The notes under the pieces: model-generated
What the model was told of the DNA's origin: nothing
The model's database searches: none
The model's input: only the letters and a program-made list of their open reading frames with translations
NCBI GenBank assembly: GCA_003141315.1
Contig: PLLP01000016.1
Span: 14,459-73,804, forward strand
DNA from: Phycisphaerales bacterium
GTDB lineage: Bacteria > Planctomycetota > Phycisphaerae > Sedimentisphaerales > Anaerobacaceae
DNA: 59,346 nucleotides
Reading direction: 5' to 3'
Part shown: in pieces, positions 8,258 to 16,823 of the stretch
How the letters are laid out: every line of letters begins with the position of its first letter
Numbering within the stretch: the first letter of the stretch is position 1
Position numbers and translations under genes: made by a program

Positions 8258-9304
8258 TTAGGTGTTGTATTCGCTTTTTAACTGTCGGGTCATCAAATCG
8301 GCAACGGCTTTTCTTACCGGTTTATTTTCAAAGATTACCTGATAAACCGCTGCCGTTATGGGCATTTCGACATTATGTTTTTTTGCAAGGGCAGCAACCG
8401 ACCGGCAGGTCGCCACTCCTTCCACGACCGAGGCTGTTGCGCCGAGGGCCTGCTCAACACTTTGTCCTTGGCCGATTCTTTCGCCGAATGAGCGGTTTCT
8501 GCCCTTCGGCGAGATGCAGGTTGTCACCAAATCTCCTAAGCCTGCCAGCCCCGCGAAGGTTTGCGGCTTCGCTCCGCACGCAAGACCCAGACGGGTTATC
8601 TCGGCAAGACCACGGCTCAAAAGCGCAGCCTTGGCGTTATCACCGGCGCCGATTCCATCAATAATACCTGCTGCTATCGCGATAACATTTTTGCAGGCGG
8701 CTGCTATCTCCACGCCGACTACATCGGGATTGGTATAAACCCTGAACCATTCTGTATTGAAAGTGAACTGGATATCTTTTGCGAATTGCTCATCCTCGCT
8801 GGCGGCAGACGCAGTCGCCGGCAGTTTCCGCACCAGCTCATCCGCAATCGTCGGGCCGGAAAGGACAGCCGTCTTGAGTTTCGAGTTTTTGGCTTTAAGT
8901 TTTAAATTAGATGAGCTTTCCTTTTCCTGCAATACATCAGTCAAAATTTGCGTCGGGCGCATCAAAGTTTCGTTTTCGATACCCTTTGTCACCGATACTA
9001 TCGGCACATCGCCGGGCAGATACGGCTTTAATCGCAGCCACACCCCTCGCATAAACTGGCACGGAACCGCCGATACGACAAGCTCCGCTTTATCCAGTAT
9101 TCGCTTGTCGTCAGCCTCGAAGACAACCGCATCGGGGATTTTGTAGCCCGGCAGAAAATTGGTATTTTCCCTTGCCCTTTCAATCTCTTTTAGCTGGTCT
9201 GCATCATAGCCCCAGATTCGAACGGGTATTCGCTTTTCTGCCAGCAGAATCGCAAGGACCGTTGCCATTGCGCCATCGCCGATTATGGAAACATTCTTGA
9301 ACAT
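8258..9304 (-). CDS. gpsA: Glycerol-3-phosphate dehydrogenase [NAD(P)+]
   Basis: This 348-residue enzyme reduces dihydroxyacetone phosphate to sn-glycerol 3-phosphate for phospholipid synthesis. A Rossmann fold starts at residue 5 with IGDGAMAT, a GxGxxA variant of the usual GxGxxG. VTKGIE, VLSGPT and AACKNVIAIAAGI contain the catalytic lysines, and GLAGLGDLVTT is the conserved C-terminal motif. An extra, Lys-rich stretch (about residues 134-147, KLKAKNSKLK) sits just before VLSGPT. It is encoded by a low-complexity repeat and makes the protein about ten residues longer than usual there. The ATG at 9304 is preferred over an in-frame TTG six bases upstream. No strong ribosome-binding site is visible. 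Confidence 0.95.
   Translation of the reverse strand: MFKNVSIIGDGAMATVLAILLAEKRIPVRIWGYDADQLKEIERARENTNFLPGYKIPDAVVFEADDKRILDKAELVVSAVPCQFMRGVWLRLKPYLPGDVPIVSVTKGIENETLMRPTQILTDVLQEKESSSNLKLKAKNSKLKTAVLSGPTIADELVRKLPATASAASEDEQFAKDIQFTFNTEWFRVYTNPDVVGVEIAAACKNVIAIAAGIIDGIGAGDNAKAALLSRGLAEITRLGLACGAKPQTFAGLAGLGDLVTTCISPKGRNRSFGERIGQGQSVEQALGATASVVEGVATCRSVAALAKKHNVEMPITAAVYQVIFENKPVRKAVADLMTRQLKSEYNT
8871..8912 (-). repeat. Low-complexity repeat inside gpsA
   Basis: On the minus strand this reads as tandem AAATTTAAAACTTAAA-like and AAAAACTCGAAACTC-like units. It encodes the Lys/Leu/Ser-rich insertion before the GpsA motif VLSGPT. The codon pattern is unlike the rest of the gene, and the insertion is in frame. 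Confidence 0.6.
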
Positions 9305-9395
9305 AGCCAAATTAAAACAAGACCCGCCCGAAAATGCAATCGCGAATTTGAATAAACAAAAAAAGAGTTCGAAGGTATTAGTTGAAGATTTTTTG

Positions 9396-10706
9396 CTACA
9401 GTATTGTCAATTCCTGCGGATTGAGTTTTTTGAGGGCAGGCAGCTGGTGCCGGTCTAATTTTGCCTCGATGTAGACGAAGCCGTCATCGTATTTTTCTTC
9501 TATGATTTTCCCGTTCGCCCGGAGAAAACTTATGATTTTCCCGTCCGCCTGGCTGCATTTAATTCGCAGCACTACCAGACTGCCCTTGCATTTTTCGAGC
9601 ACCGCATGCGTAAGCTCCGCCAGTCCCAGCCCCGTCTTTGCGGATATTGAAACCGCCTGCGGATAAAGGGTCTGGAACATCTCATACCGGCTGATGTCGG
9701 GAACAACGTCAACCTTGTTGAAAACCTCGAGGAGTTGTTTTTCGGAGCAGCCCAGCTCCTTCAGAACCGTATTGACCGATTCAATCTGTTTTACCACGTC
9801 AGGATTGGAAATATCTATAATATGCAAAAGCAGGTCTGCGTTTATCGCCTCTTCGAGAGTCGCCTTGAAAGAGGCCACCAAATGGTGCGGCAGATTTTTA
9901 ATAAATCCTACTGTGTCGCTCAGCAGCACCTCGAAGCCGCGTTCGAGAACCCATCTCTTTGTCTGCGTATCCAGTGTTGCAAAAAGCCTGTCCTCGACTA
10001 ATGCATCGCTGCCCGTTAGTGCGTTAAGAAGCGTGCTTTTGCCGGCGTTGGTATAACCGACGATACAAATTTTGAATAATCCCTGCCGGCCGTCAATCTC
10101 GCGAACCCTTCTCTTGTCGATTTCCTCAAGCTTCTCTCGCAGTTCGCTTATCCTCTTCTTGGCAATTCTGCGGTCAATTTCAAGCTGCTTTTCGCCCGTG
10201 CCTCGCGTGCCGATGCCGCCGACCGCTCCTGCCGCGGGGCCTCCCGCAGCTCCCGTCACCGTGTCCAAATGCGACCACATCCGCGTAAGTCTCGGCGACG
10301 TGTATTCCAGCTGCGCAAGGTCAACCTGAAGTTTTGCCTGAAGCGTTTTTGCACGCGTCGCAAAAATATCCAGAATCAGTTCGCTGCGGTCGATAATCTT
10401 CACATTGACGATTTCTTCAAGCTCCCGAATCTGTCTCGGCAGAAGGTCATTATCGAAGATAACCACGTCTGCCCCGTTTTTCGCGACCCTCAAGGCAAGC
10501 TCCTGTGCTTTTCCTTTACCTATATAAAAGGCGGGATTAGGCGAGTGTATCTTCTGCTTTAGCTTGTCAACTACGATAGCGCCGGCGCTTTCCGCAAGGG
10601 CGGTAAGCTCCATCAAATCATCGTTGCTGCTGCCCGGCAAAAACGCGCCTACCAGGACGGCCTTTTCTTTTCTTACTCTTAAAGTTTGTCTAAAGTCTTC
10701 CAACAA
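9396..10706 (-). CDS. hflX: Ribosome-associated GTPase HflX
   Basis: This 436-residue GTPase binds and splits stalled ribosomes. The HflX N-terminal domain (about 1-190) contains the Gly-rich linker TGAAGGPAAGAVGGIGTRGTGEKQLE. The G domain has G1 GYTNAGKS near 216, G3 DTVGF with the switch FIKNLPHHLV, and G4 NKVD. A short C-terminal domain follows. There is no ATG at the start. Two adjacent TTG codons (10706 and 10703) follow TGAGGG, and the second has the better spacing of six bases. It lies downstream of, and divergent from, rpsU, and 91 bases upstream of gpsA on the same strand. Confidence 0.94.
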   Translation of the reverse strand: MLEDFRQTLRVRKEKAVLVGAFLPGSSNDDLMELTALAESAGAIVVDKLKQKIHSPNPAFYIGKGKAQELALRVAKNGADVVIFDNDLLPRQIRELEEIVNVKIIDRSELILDIFATRAKTLQAKLQVDLAQLEYTSPRLTRMWSHLDTVTGAAGGPAAGAVGGIGTRGTGEKQLEIDRRIAKKRISELREKLEEIDKRRVREIDGRQGLFKICIVGYTNAGKSTLLNALTGSDALVEDRLFATLDTQTKRWVLERGFEVLLSDTVGFIKNLPHHLVASFKATLEEAINADLLLHIIDISNPDVVKQIESVNTVLKELGCSEKQLLEVFNKVDVVPDISRYEMFQTLYPQAVSISAKTGLGLAELTHAVLEKCKGSLVVLRIKCSQADGKIISFLRANGKIIEEKYDDGFVYIEAKLDRHQLPALKKLNPQELTIL

Positions 10707-10970
10707 AAACCCTCAATAAACGGTTTAATTATTTATCGCATTTTACCACATTTGAGCAGGATTCTCAATAAAATGCTAAAATTTAATCGAAGAAACGACT
10801 GCGGCGCTGCAAAAATTGCGCATCCCCGTAATTGAAGATGATTAAATAATTGTCAAATCCCGGCATTTTTCCCTTTAAAAATCGCCGGTTTATATTAGAA
10901 TAGCGGTTCTGAAGGGTCCCGGCTTATCGGGATTGAATTGGTTGGTTTTTTTGAAAGGAAAAGTTTTGGT

Positions 10971-11165
10971 ATGCTGAAAATAAAGGCAAGAGCAGGCGAA
11001 TCAATCCAGCAAATGATGAGACGATTCAAGAAACTGTGCGAAAAAGAAGGTTTGATTAGAGACGTTAAAAGAAACAGCTATTTTGAGAAGCCATCGGAGC
11101 GCCATCGCAGGCAGGAACGAAAGGCCAAACGAACCGCCAGTTTCGGCACCGCCAGCAGGATGTAA
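10971..11165 (+). CDS. rpsU: Small ribosomal subunit protein bS21
   Basis: This 64-residue, strongly basic protein matches bS21 from the start (MLKIKARAGESIQQMMRRFKK) to the Arg/Lys-rich tail. bS21 sits near the anti-Shine-Dalgarno region of 16S rRNA and aids initiation. I chose the ATG at 10971, preceded by GAAAGGAAAAG, over the in-frame upstream start at 10938. The shorter form begins exactly where the family does. It is a single-gene unit divergent from hflX and is followed by an intrinsic terminator. Confidence 0.95.
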   Translation: MLKIKARAGESIQQMMRRFKKLCEKEGLIRDVKRNSYFEKPSERHRRQERKAKRTASFGTASRM

Positions 11166-11236
11166 TCTTTTACAAAGACTTTTAATCCGTTTGCGTATCT
11201 TTCTCTAAACACATCGTAGCGGCATTTCAATTTATT

Positions 11237-11258
11237 ATCCCAGCATTCGGGATTTTTT
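11237..11258 (+). terminator. Intrinsic terminator of rpsU
   Basis: ATCCC and GGGAT pair around a seven-base loop and are followed directly by six T residues on the plus strand. It lies 72 bases after the rpsU stop. No other plus-strand gene is near. Confidence 0.65.
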
Positions 11259-11347
11259 ATTGCTAATCTATCCCCATTTATCGACTACGCATCACGGCGG
11301 TATTCACGATAAAAATCAGGACACTGCATACCACGAGCCGCGAGCGA

Positions 11348-12988
11348 CTATTTAGCTACCGGCCAGAAAACCCAGTCGCCATTTTCAGCCCACATCCTAG
11401 GTTTGCCTTCTTCGTCAGTCCCCATTACTCCACCGTCATCTTTAAAATTCAGGCCGACACTGTATAAAGTAAAACCTGTCTCCGTCTTTTTATAAACCAA
11501 AGGTTTGTCGCTCCACGGGTCCATCGGCAGACTCTTCAGGAAACCGCTTGAAACCAACTCATCGAGATTTGTCGGGTAGCTGCCTTTCTCTTTCTCATAA
11601 ATTAACAGGGATATAATCGTTCGCAGGGCTGTTCTCTGTGCCTTTATTCTCCAGTTCCATTCACCCACTCTGCCGTGTACTGGCCCTAATAGCTTTAGCA
11701 TAACACTCTGTTTGCCCAACTCGTTCCAGATTTGAGATTCACCTTTTTGGTGCAGCTCATAAGGACTTTTTTCCAATAAATTTCCAGCTTTTGCAAAATA
11801 ATCATCTATCGTTGCCGTACACTCACGCCTGTCGGGAAAATTCCAGAAAAAGAAACCTGTGATAGAATTTAGAGCATCTTTCGTTACAAGTGGTAATCCC
11901 TGACTAAGCGCCCTCCCATTGCCCTTGCCGTCGTCCGTAAATCCCCGCTGAATAAGGTCATACCAAAAGGCCTTCTCTACCTCTAAAGTCAAAATTGGCC
12001 CGGCATTACAAATAATGCTTTCGAGCCTGGTACGAAAATCTTTTAACGTATCGATTGGGATGTCCTGCTTTTGCAGCAGCCTGGAAGTGCTGTTGATTGC
12101 TAACGCTTCAATCGCGATTCCAACAAGTTGTTCGTTTAATAACCCTTTGCCCTCTAAATGAGTTCCATATCTTAGCAGAATCAGGCAATCATTCAGGGCA
12201 TCAACCTCTTTACCTTCATATTCATCATATATGATTTGGTATTTCATTGCCTGGGCAATCACACGACGTTTAGACCACATATTCGTATCATAAAATGCAG
12301 AGTTGCCCTGTAAGGGTTGTCCTGATTTTTGGCCTTCATATATGGGCCAGTAATAAGGTTTTTCTGAGCCTTGCCTAAATGCCTCGAATGATTGCTGATT
12401 GTCCGCCAGCCATTTTGTGAAGGTTTCTCTCTGCAAATCATTCAGGTCGGCAAACCACTTATTAAAATCCGTGTCTATCAGAGTATGGGATTTCTCCACG
12501 ATTTCCGCCGGCATCTTCACGTACAGTTCTGCTGCCTTGTTGTAATTCATCCTTGCATTTTCCGCTTCCGGTCTGCCTGCCGCGACAAGTTTATTCAGCC
12601 ATTCGATATAATCTGTATTGATGCTGGGGCTGCCTGTGGCAAGAAATATAAGCCGTATAACAATGTATAAAAAGAGAAGACCGATTATCTTCGATGTTTG
12701 AACAAGAACTTTTTTCCATAAAGGCCTGCAGCGTTTTTTCGCCCTGCGAAGGAGAACGCTTAAAAGTTTCGGGTCGCCGAACTGCTCAATAAGCTGTTTT
12801 GCCTTCTGCTCTTTTTCCTCTTCGGTTTTGCAGTCCTTCAATTCATCTTCGAAATGCCCCGCCAGTTCAGCCATTACCTCACTGCGAACTTTTTTGCGAT
12901 ACCGCATCTTTTTTATAACCAGCCTGATATACTCCGCAGCCGGTAATGGAAGATTCTTTAAGATATCATCCTCTTTTCTTACAGCCAT
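11348..12988 (-). CDS. HAAS-domain membrane protein with a GspG-like C-terminus (copy 2)
   Basis: This 546-residue protein is a paralogue of the gene just upstream. Residues about 5-75 form a HAAS-type helical domain (EYIRLVIKKMRYRKKVRSE, then EEEKEQKAKQLIEQFGDPKLL), the usual partner domain of PadR regulators. One membrane helix follows at about 98-118. The long middle part is probably periplasmic and unrecognised. The last 70 residues (SLPMDPWSDKPLVYKK, then FTLYSVG and DDGG) resemble the C-terminal domain of GspG-type pseudopilins. The ATG at 12988 follows GAGGAG by six bases. The longer reading from 13021 lacks such a site. It lies 43 bases after its paralogue. The function is unknown. 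Confidence 0.8.
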   Translation of the reverse strand: MAVRKEDDILKNLPLPAAEYIRLVIKKMRYRKKVRSEVMAELAGHFEDELKDCKTEEEKEQKAKQLIEQFGDPKLLSVLLRRAKKRCRPLWKKVLVQTSKIIGLLFLYIVIRLIFLATGSPSINTDYIEWLNKLVAAGRPEAENARMNYNKAAELYVKMPAEIVEKSHTLIDTDFNKWFADLNDLQRETFTKWLADNQQSFEAFRQGSEKPYYWPIYEGQKSGQPLQGNSAFYDTNMWSKRRVIAQAMKYQIIYDEYEGKEVDALNDCLILLRYGTHLEGKGLLNEQLVGIAIEALAINSTSRLLQKQDIPIDTLKDFRTRLESIICNAGPILTLEVEKAFWYDLIQRGFTDDGKGNGRALSQGLPLVTKDALNSITGFFFWNFPDRRECTATIDDYFAKAGNLLEKSPYELHQKGESQIWNELGKQSVMLKLLGPVHGRVGEWNWRIKAQRTALRTIISLLIYEKEKGSYPTNLDELVSSGFLKSLPMDPWSDKPLVYKKTETGFTLYSVGLNFKDDGGVMGTDEEGKPRMWAENGDWVFWPVAK

Positions 12989-13031
12989 AATAGTCTCCTC
13001 AAACAGCCTTTTTACAATCAAACTGCTCTTA

Positions 13032-14696
13032 TTATTTTACAACCGGCCAGAAAACCACATCGCCTTCCTTTTCGTTCCACATTTGTATTTGGCCATCTTT
13101 GTCTTTTGCTGAGACGCCGCCGTCATCGACAAAGTTTTTGCCGACACTATATAAAGTAAAACTCGATTCTGTCTTTTTATAAACCAGAGGTTTGTCACTC
13201 CACGGATCCATTGGCAACTCCTTCAGGAAACCATTTGAAACCAATTCATCAAGGCTGTCGGGATATTGTCCTTTTTCCTGTTTATACCGCAGCAGGGCAA
13301 GGATAGAAATAGTAGCTTGAGTATTAATTTTGCTTCGGAAACTTAATTCGAGAACCCTATTTATTGCAGGAGCCATTATTTCCAAAAACAGGTTGCCTTT
13401 GACAATCTTCATAAATTCTTTTTCACTGTCAATCTTTTCAGAATGGATTTGTGCCGGCGTTTTGTGAGCAATATTGTCATGATTATAAAGACGATCAACC
13501 ATTTGTCGGGTTTTAACCTTGCCCGGCTGAGTGAACAAAACATGGAAGGTCATTTTTGGAGATACAAATGGGGCAAAAACCTCCAACCAAAAATATTCCG
13601 GTTTTTTGTCAGAACCTAGGTATAACCGAATACGAGGTAGATACAAATGACTGCCGAAAGCGCTATCTGTAAAACATCTCTGGATTTCATCATACATATA
13701 TAATTTTTCCCCTGTGAAATTTATAACAAAATCTTCTTTTGCAATGGTCTCCTCGAGATTTTTTTGCAAGATTGTTAATGCAGCTGAATCGATTTTGTGC
13801 GTATCGAGAATTCTGCAAATAGTCTCAACGGATAATCCCTCAATTGCAATACCAACCAATTGCTCAACCAAAGTTTTGTTACCCTGTCTGATGTGCCGGC
13901 CAAAACGATAACAGGCCGTCAAATCGTTGAATGAATCTTCATAAGACCCCTGCTCAGCAAAAAATTGCGCCCGCCAGTTTAAAAGCAGGGCAAGATAACG
14001 AAATCCAGAATTGTTCGGCGTCGAAACTCCCCTCATACCAGAATTGGGGCCCTCATTTTTATATATCATCCAGCAATAGGGTTTTTGACTGCCTGCAATA
14101 ACAAGGTCGAAAACCTCTTTATTTTCGGTTATCCATTTATCAGTTTTCCCTTTTTCATCGGTTGATGCTTCATATTTCTTCCCGGCTTGTAAAAGAATCT
14201 TTACATCATTGAAATCGCTATTGGCTTCAAGCAACTGAATCGCTTTATCATAGAGAGGGGAGGCATTCTGTGTTTCATCGGCAACCGGCCGGACAAGGCG
14301 GTTAAATTCAGCTACATAATCGGTGGAGATAACAGGTTTGCCTGCCATAAACCATATCGCGTAACCAATCAAAAATATAATCAAAATACCTGCTGCCTGA
14401 AACGTCCTTACAATCACAGTTCGCCAAAGAGGCCTGCATCGTTTTTTAGCCCTGCGCAAAAGAATACCCAATAACTTCGGGTCGCCAAAATCTTCGATAA
14501 GCTGTTTTGCCTTCTGTTCTTTTTCCTCTTCGCTTTTACAATCCTTCAACTCATCTTCGAAATGCCCTGCCAGTTCAGCCATTACCTCACTGCGAACTTT
14601 TTTGCGATACCGCATCTTTTTTATAACCAGCCTGATATACTCCGCAGCCGCAGCCGGCAAATTTTCCAAAGCATCTCCTTTTCCTTCTTTCCGCAT
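13032..14696 (-). CDS. HAAS-domain membrane protein with a GspG-like C-terminus (copy 1)
   Basis: This 554-residue protein is the first of two tandem paralogues. The HAAS-like N-terminus is nearly identical to that of copy 2 over about 70 residues. A membrane helix lies at about 92-115, the middle has diverged strongly, and the C-terminus again ends with the ELPMDPWSDKPLVYKK and LYSVGKNFVDDGG motifs of pseudopilin G-like domains. The ATG follows GAGGTG by six bases. It is 61 bases downstream of padR on the same strand. By analogy with PadR-HAAS pairs, the HAAS domain may transmit a membrane signal or be under PadR control. The substrate is unknown. Confidence 0.8.
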   Translation of the reverse strand: MRKEGKGDALENLPAAAAEYIRLVIKKMRYRKKVRSEVMAELAGHFEDELKDCKSEEEKEQKAKQLIEDFGDPKLLGILLRRAKKRCRPLWRTVIVRTFQAAGILIIFLIGYAIWFMAGKPVISTDYVAEFNRLVRPVADETQNASPLYDKAIQLLEANSDFNDVKILLQAGKKYEASTDEKGKTDKWITENKEVFDLVIAGSQKPYCWMIYKNEGPNSGMRGVSTPNNSGFRYLALLLNWRAQFFAEQGSYEDSFNDLTACYRFGRHIRQGNKTLVEQLVGIAIEGLSVETICRILDTHKIDSAALTILQKNLEETIAKEDFVINFTGEKLYMYDEIQRCFTDSAFGSHLYLPRIRLYLGSDKKPEYFWLEVFAPFVSPKMTFHVLFTQPGKVKTRQMVDRLYNHDNIAHKTPAQIHSEKIDSEKEFMKIVKGNLFLEIMAPAINRVLELSFRSKINTQATISILALLRYKQEKGQYPDSLDELVSNGFLKELPMDPWSDKPLVYKKTESSFTLYSVGKNFVDDGGVSAKDKDGQIQMWNEKEGDVVFWPVVK

Positions 14697-14757
14697 AATT
14701 TCACCTCGCTAAAATTTCGCTCTTTGGCGAGTCGAAACCGACCCGTTAACGCACAGT

Positions 14758-15102
14758 TTATACGGTTGAAAGACCGGCGCCGCCGAAAACGAATTTGAGG
14801 CCTTTCTGCAAACTGGCAAGCTGTTCCTTCTGGCGGGCCAGTTCCGTCTTACCCTTCGAGGTGATGGAATAATATCTCCGCTGCCTGCCGGAATCAGTCT
14901 CTTCCCATTCGCCCTTAATCAGTTTTTTCGCTTCGAGGTTATAAAGCAGGGGATACAGCGTTCCCTGTCCGAGCGTTAAAATATCTCCGCTTCGCTGCCC
15001 GACTGCCTCGCTGAGCTGGTAGCCGTACATCTTCCCGCGTGAGAGTATCTCCAGGACTACGACAGGGGCAATGCCTTTTAAGAGTTGACTTTCAAATTTC
15101 AT
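14758..15102 (-). CDS. PadR-family transcriptional regulator
   Basis: This 114-residue protein has a winged helix-turn-helix of the PadR N-terminal type (about 12-85, with ILSRGKMYGYQLSEAV and LTLGQGTLYPLLYNLE) followed by the wing in RRYYSITSKGK and a short C-terminal helix for dimerisation. It belongs to the short PadR subgroup that often pairs with HAAS-domain genes, as here. It starts an operon with the two HAAS genes. A palindrome inside its own promoter suggests autorepression. An AAGGAGG site lies before the ATG. Confidence 0.93.
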   Translation of the reverse strand: MKFESQLLKGIAPVVVLEILSRGKMYGYQLSEAVGQRSGDILTLGQGTLYPLLYNLEAKKLIKGEWEETDSGRQRRYYSITSKGKTELARQKEQLASLQKGLKFVFGGAGLSTV

Positions 15103-15191
15103 AATACCTCCTTTTCAAACCACAAAATAAACCATTTTTTTATAAACCACAAATAACGCAAATTAACAAAGGTCTATACCTTACAATGCTT

Positions 15192-15220
15192 ATTATGTAT
15201 TGCATAGTATGCAATGCCAA
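15192..15220 (-). promoter_or_regulatory. Sigma-70-type promoter of padR
   Basis: On the minus strand TTGGCA (-35) and CATAAT (-10) are 17 bases apart, about 90 bases upstream of padR. The 17-base spacer contains the palindrome described at 15199-15215. The untranslated leader also has two copies of a TTTGTGGTTT motif. Confidence 0.6.
15199..15215. promoter_or_regulatory. Perfect palindrome between -35 and -10, likely PadR operator
   Basis: ATTGCAT and ATGCAAT form a perfect 7-3-7 inverted repeat located exactly in the promoter spacer of padR. PadR proteins are typically autoregulators that bind dyads overlapping their own promoter. The binding is inferred from position. Confidence 0.6.
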
Positions 15221-15552
15221 GCAATAAATAAAATAATTTTGCTGCGGCTGGTTATGCAGGTTTTGTGCGATTAAAGGCCTGAAAATGGGAAAAAGAATTT
15301 AAAAATTATCCAAAAAAGAACAAAACCGTAATAAGTCTGTAACAAATACGCCTTAAAATAGCCTGAGATTAAAACGTGAAAATTAATTACGAAAAGGAAC
15401 ACAAAAATGAATCGGAACAGGCCGGGTCTGCCGGGTGGAAAAATTTAATGATGATTGGCGTAATTTTTTAAAATTTTTGAAACATTTTGCTGTCAAATGC
15501 GTCTTTAAATAAGGAAAAGCAACAAAAGAATAAGTATTAGCGGGGTATTAAA
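15221..15552. other. AT-rich, gene-poor region
   Basis: This stretch between the padR promoter and the acidic mini-ORF is AT-rich. The only coding candidate is the 13-codon frame at 15407. I see no RNA gene, repeat array or mobile element. Confidence 0.5.
15407..15448 (+). CDS. Possible 13-residue peptide or leader ORF
   Basis: ATG follows AAAAGGAA with good spacing and opens a 13-codon frame, M-N-R-N-R-P-G-L-P-G-G-K-I, ending in TAA. The ribosome-binding site is better than that of the next ORF. Nothing else supports it, and it may be chance. Confidence 0.2.
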   Translation: MNRNRPGLPGGKI

Positions 15553-15687
15553 ATGGAAAATAACGAAGTATATGAAATTCAGATGTTTAATATAATCGAG
15601 GAAATCGAAGATATGATCGATGCCGCCGGAGGGCAAAACGACGCCGGCTCTTCTCTAATGGAAATTCAAGTTCTCGAATCGGAGTAG
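15553..15687 (+). CDS. Possible acidic 44-residue protein
   Basis: This frame starts with ATG and encodes 44 residues, very acidic (many Glu and Asp, only one near-basic position), with a helical first half (MFNIIEEIEDMIDAAGG) and an LMEIQVLESE end. The only candidate ribosome-binding site is a GGGG seven bases upstream. It is not recognised. A small regulatory or precursor peptide is possible but unsupported. Confidence 0.3.
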   Translation: MENNEVYEIQMFNIIEEIEDMIDAAGGQNDAGSSLMEIQVLESE

Positions 15688-15848
15688 TTTCATGCGAAGC
15701 GAATCTGGTTTTTACGGATTTGTTTTTTTTAATCAGTACGAATCGAGATTACTGCTCATATTTTTATTGTCGAAATTGTGATAGCAATAACAAACTCCCC
15801 TTTTGTGTTTTCAACAGGACAATTTTACCAGCCGCCCCGCAGGGCTGA

Positions 15849-16784
15849 TTATTTGTATAGGCCTGTCAGAATAAACCCGGTTGTAAGTGCAATGCTGCCG
15901 ACGGCGTGCAGAAGAATTGTCAACCTGTTGGCGGCAACTTTTCCAGGAATGTTCAAATCCTTTTCATTGGCGGCCTTCATCGCTGCAACTGCCAGCGGCA
16001 TTGTGAACAGGTAAAAAAGGCCTGCAAAGAACGTGATTCTGAAAAACATCGAAATAATTGCCAGTGCATAACTCGATAACAGCGCAAGCCTGTAAATCCG
16101 GACAGATTTTGCCATGCCGAAATTTACAACCAGCGTCCTTTTGCTGACGGCGGCATCGGCGTCTTTGTCGGGAAACTCATTTATGAATACCACGAGAAAA
16201 ATCAGTATGCCGACTATGGCGGCGGGCAGAAACACAAATGCATCGACCCTTTTTGCCTGCAAATAATATGCACCCGCTACCGGCAGTATCCCGAATAAAA
16301 AGCCGATAGCCGTTTCACCGAGGCTGCGGTAGCCGAGCTTGACAGGCGGAGCCGTATAGAAGAACCCACCGACAATTCCCGCAAGGCCGAGAATAAAAAT
16401 GAAAATGCTTTTAGTAATCCAAATTATCGCCAAACCGAGGGCAGCCCCCGCCGCCAGCAGAAACACAGATAATAAAATGGTCGCCTTTGCAGATAGTACG
16501 CCCTGCTGGATAAATCTTCTGCCTCCCGAAAACGGAGTCGGATTTTTATTTAGCCAGTCGTTGCCAGATATGTGGTCGAAATAGTCGTTTGCGACGTTTG
16601 CGCCGCTGTGGATTAGCATTATCGATACAAACGCAAGAATGAAAATGCCTGCATCGAACCGCCCGCTCTGTGCAAAGCCCGCTGCCGAGCCAACCAGAAC
16701 CGGCGCGGCACTTGCCGTCAAAAACGCCGGCCTCGTCGCAAGAAGCAAGATAATAAATTTTGGTCTTAAAAGAATATCTTTCAA
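15849..16784 (-). CDS. UbiA-family prenyltransferase (MenA-like)
   Basis: This 311-residue integral membrane protein has about eight hydrophobic segments. The first Asp-rich motif is ANDYFDHISGND (about 66-77), and the second is NEFPDKDAD (about 207-215). These bind the prenyl diphosphate through Mg2+. The sequence before and after the first motif, with NPTPFSGGRR, matches 1,4-dihydroxy-2-naphthoate polyprenyltransferase, the step that makes demethylmenaquinone. No other menaquinone gene is in the window, so a different aromatic acceptor is possible. It lies 39 bases after the dockerin gene on the same strand. Confidence 0.8.
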   Translation of the reverse strand: MKDILLRPKFIILLLATRPAFLTASAAPVLVGSAAGFAQSGRFDAGIFILAFVSIMLIHSGANVANDYFDHISGNDWLNKNPTPFSGGRRFIQQGVLSAKATILLSVFLLAAGAALGLAIIWITKSIFIFILGLAGIVGGFFYTAPPVKLGYRSLGETAIGFLFGILPVAGAYYLQAKRVDAFVFLPAAIVGILIFLVVFINEFPDKDADAAVSKRTLVVNFGMAKSVRIYRLALLSSYALAIISMFFRITFFAGLFYLFTMPLAVAAMKAANEKDLNIPGKVAANRLTILLHAVGSIALTTGFILTGLYK

Positions 16785-16823
16785 AGTTGTCCTGAATTTT
16801 TAGTTTTTTTATAAAACCGGTAA

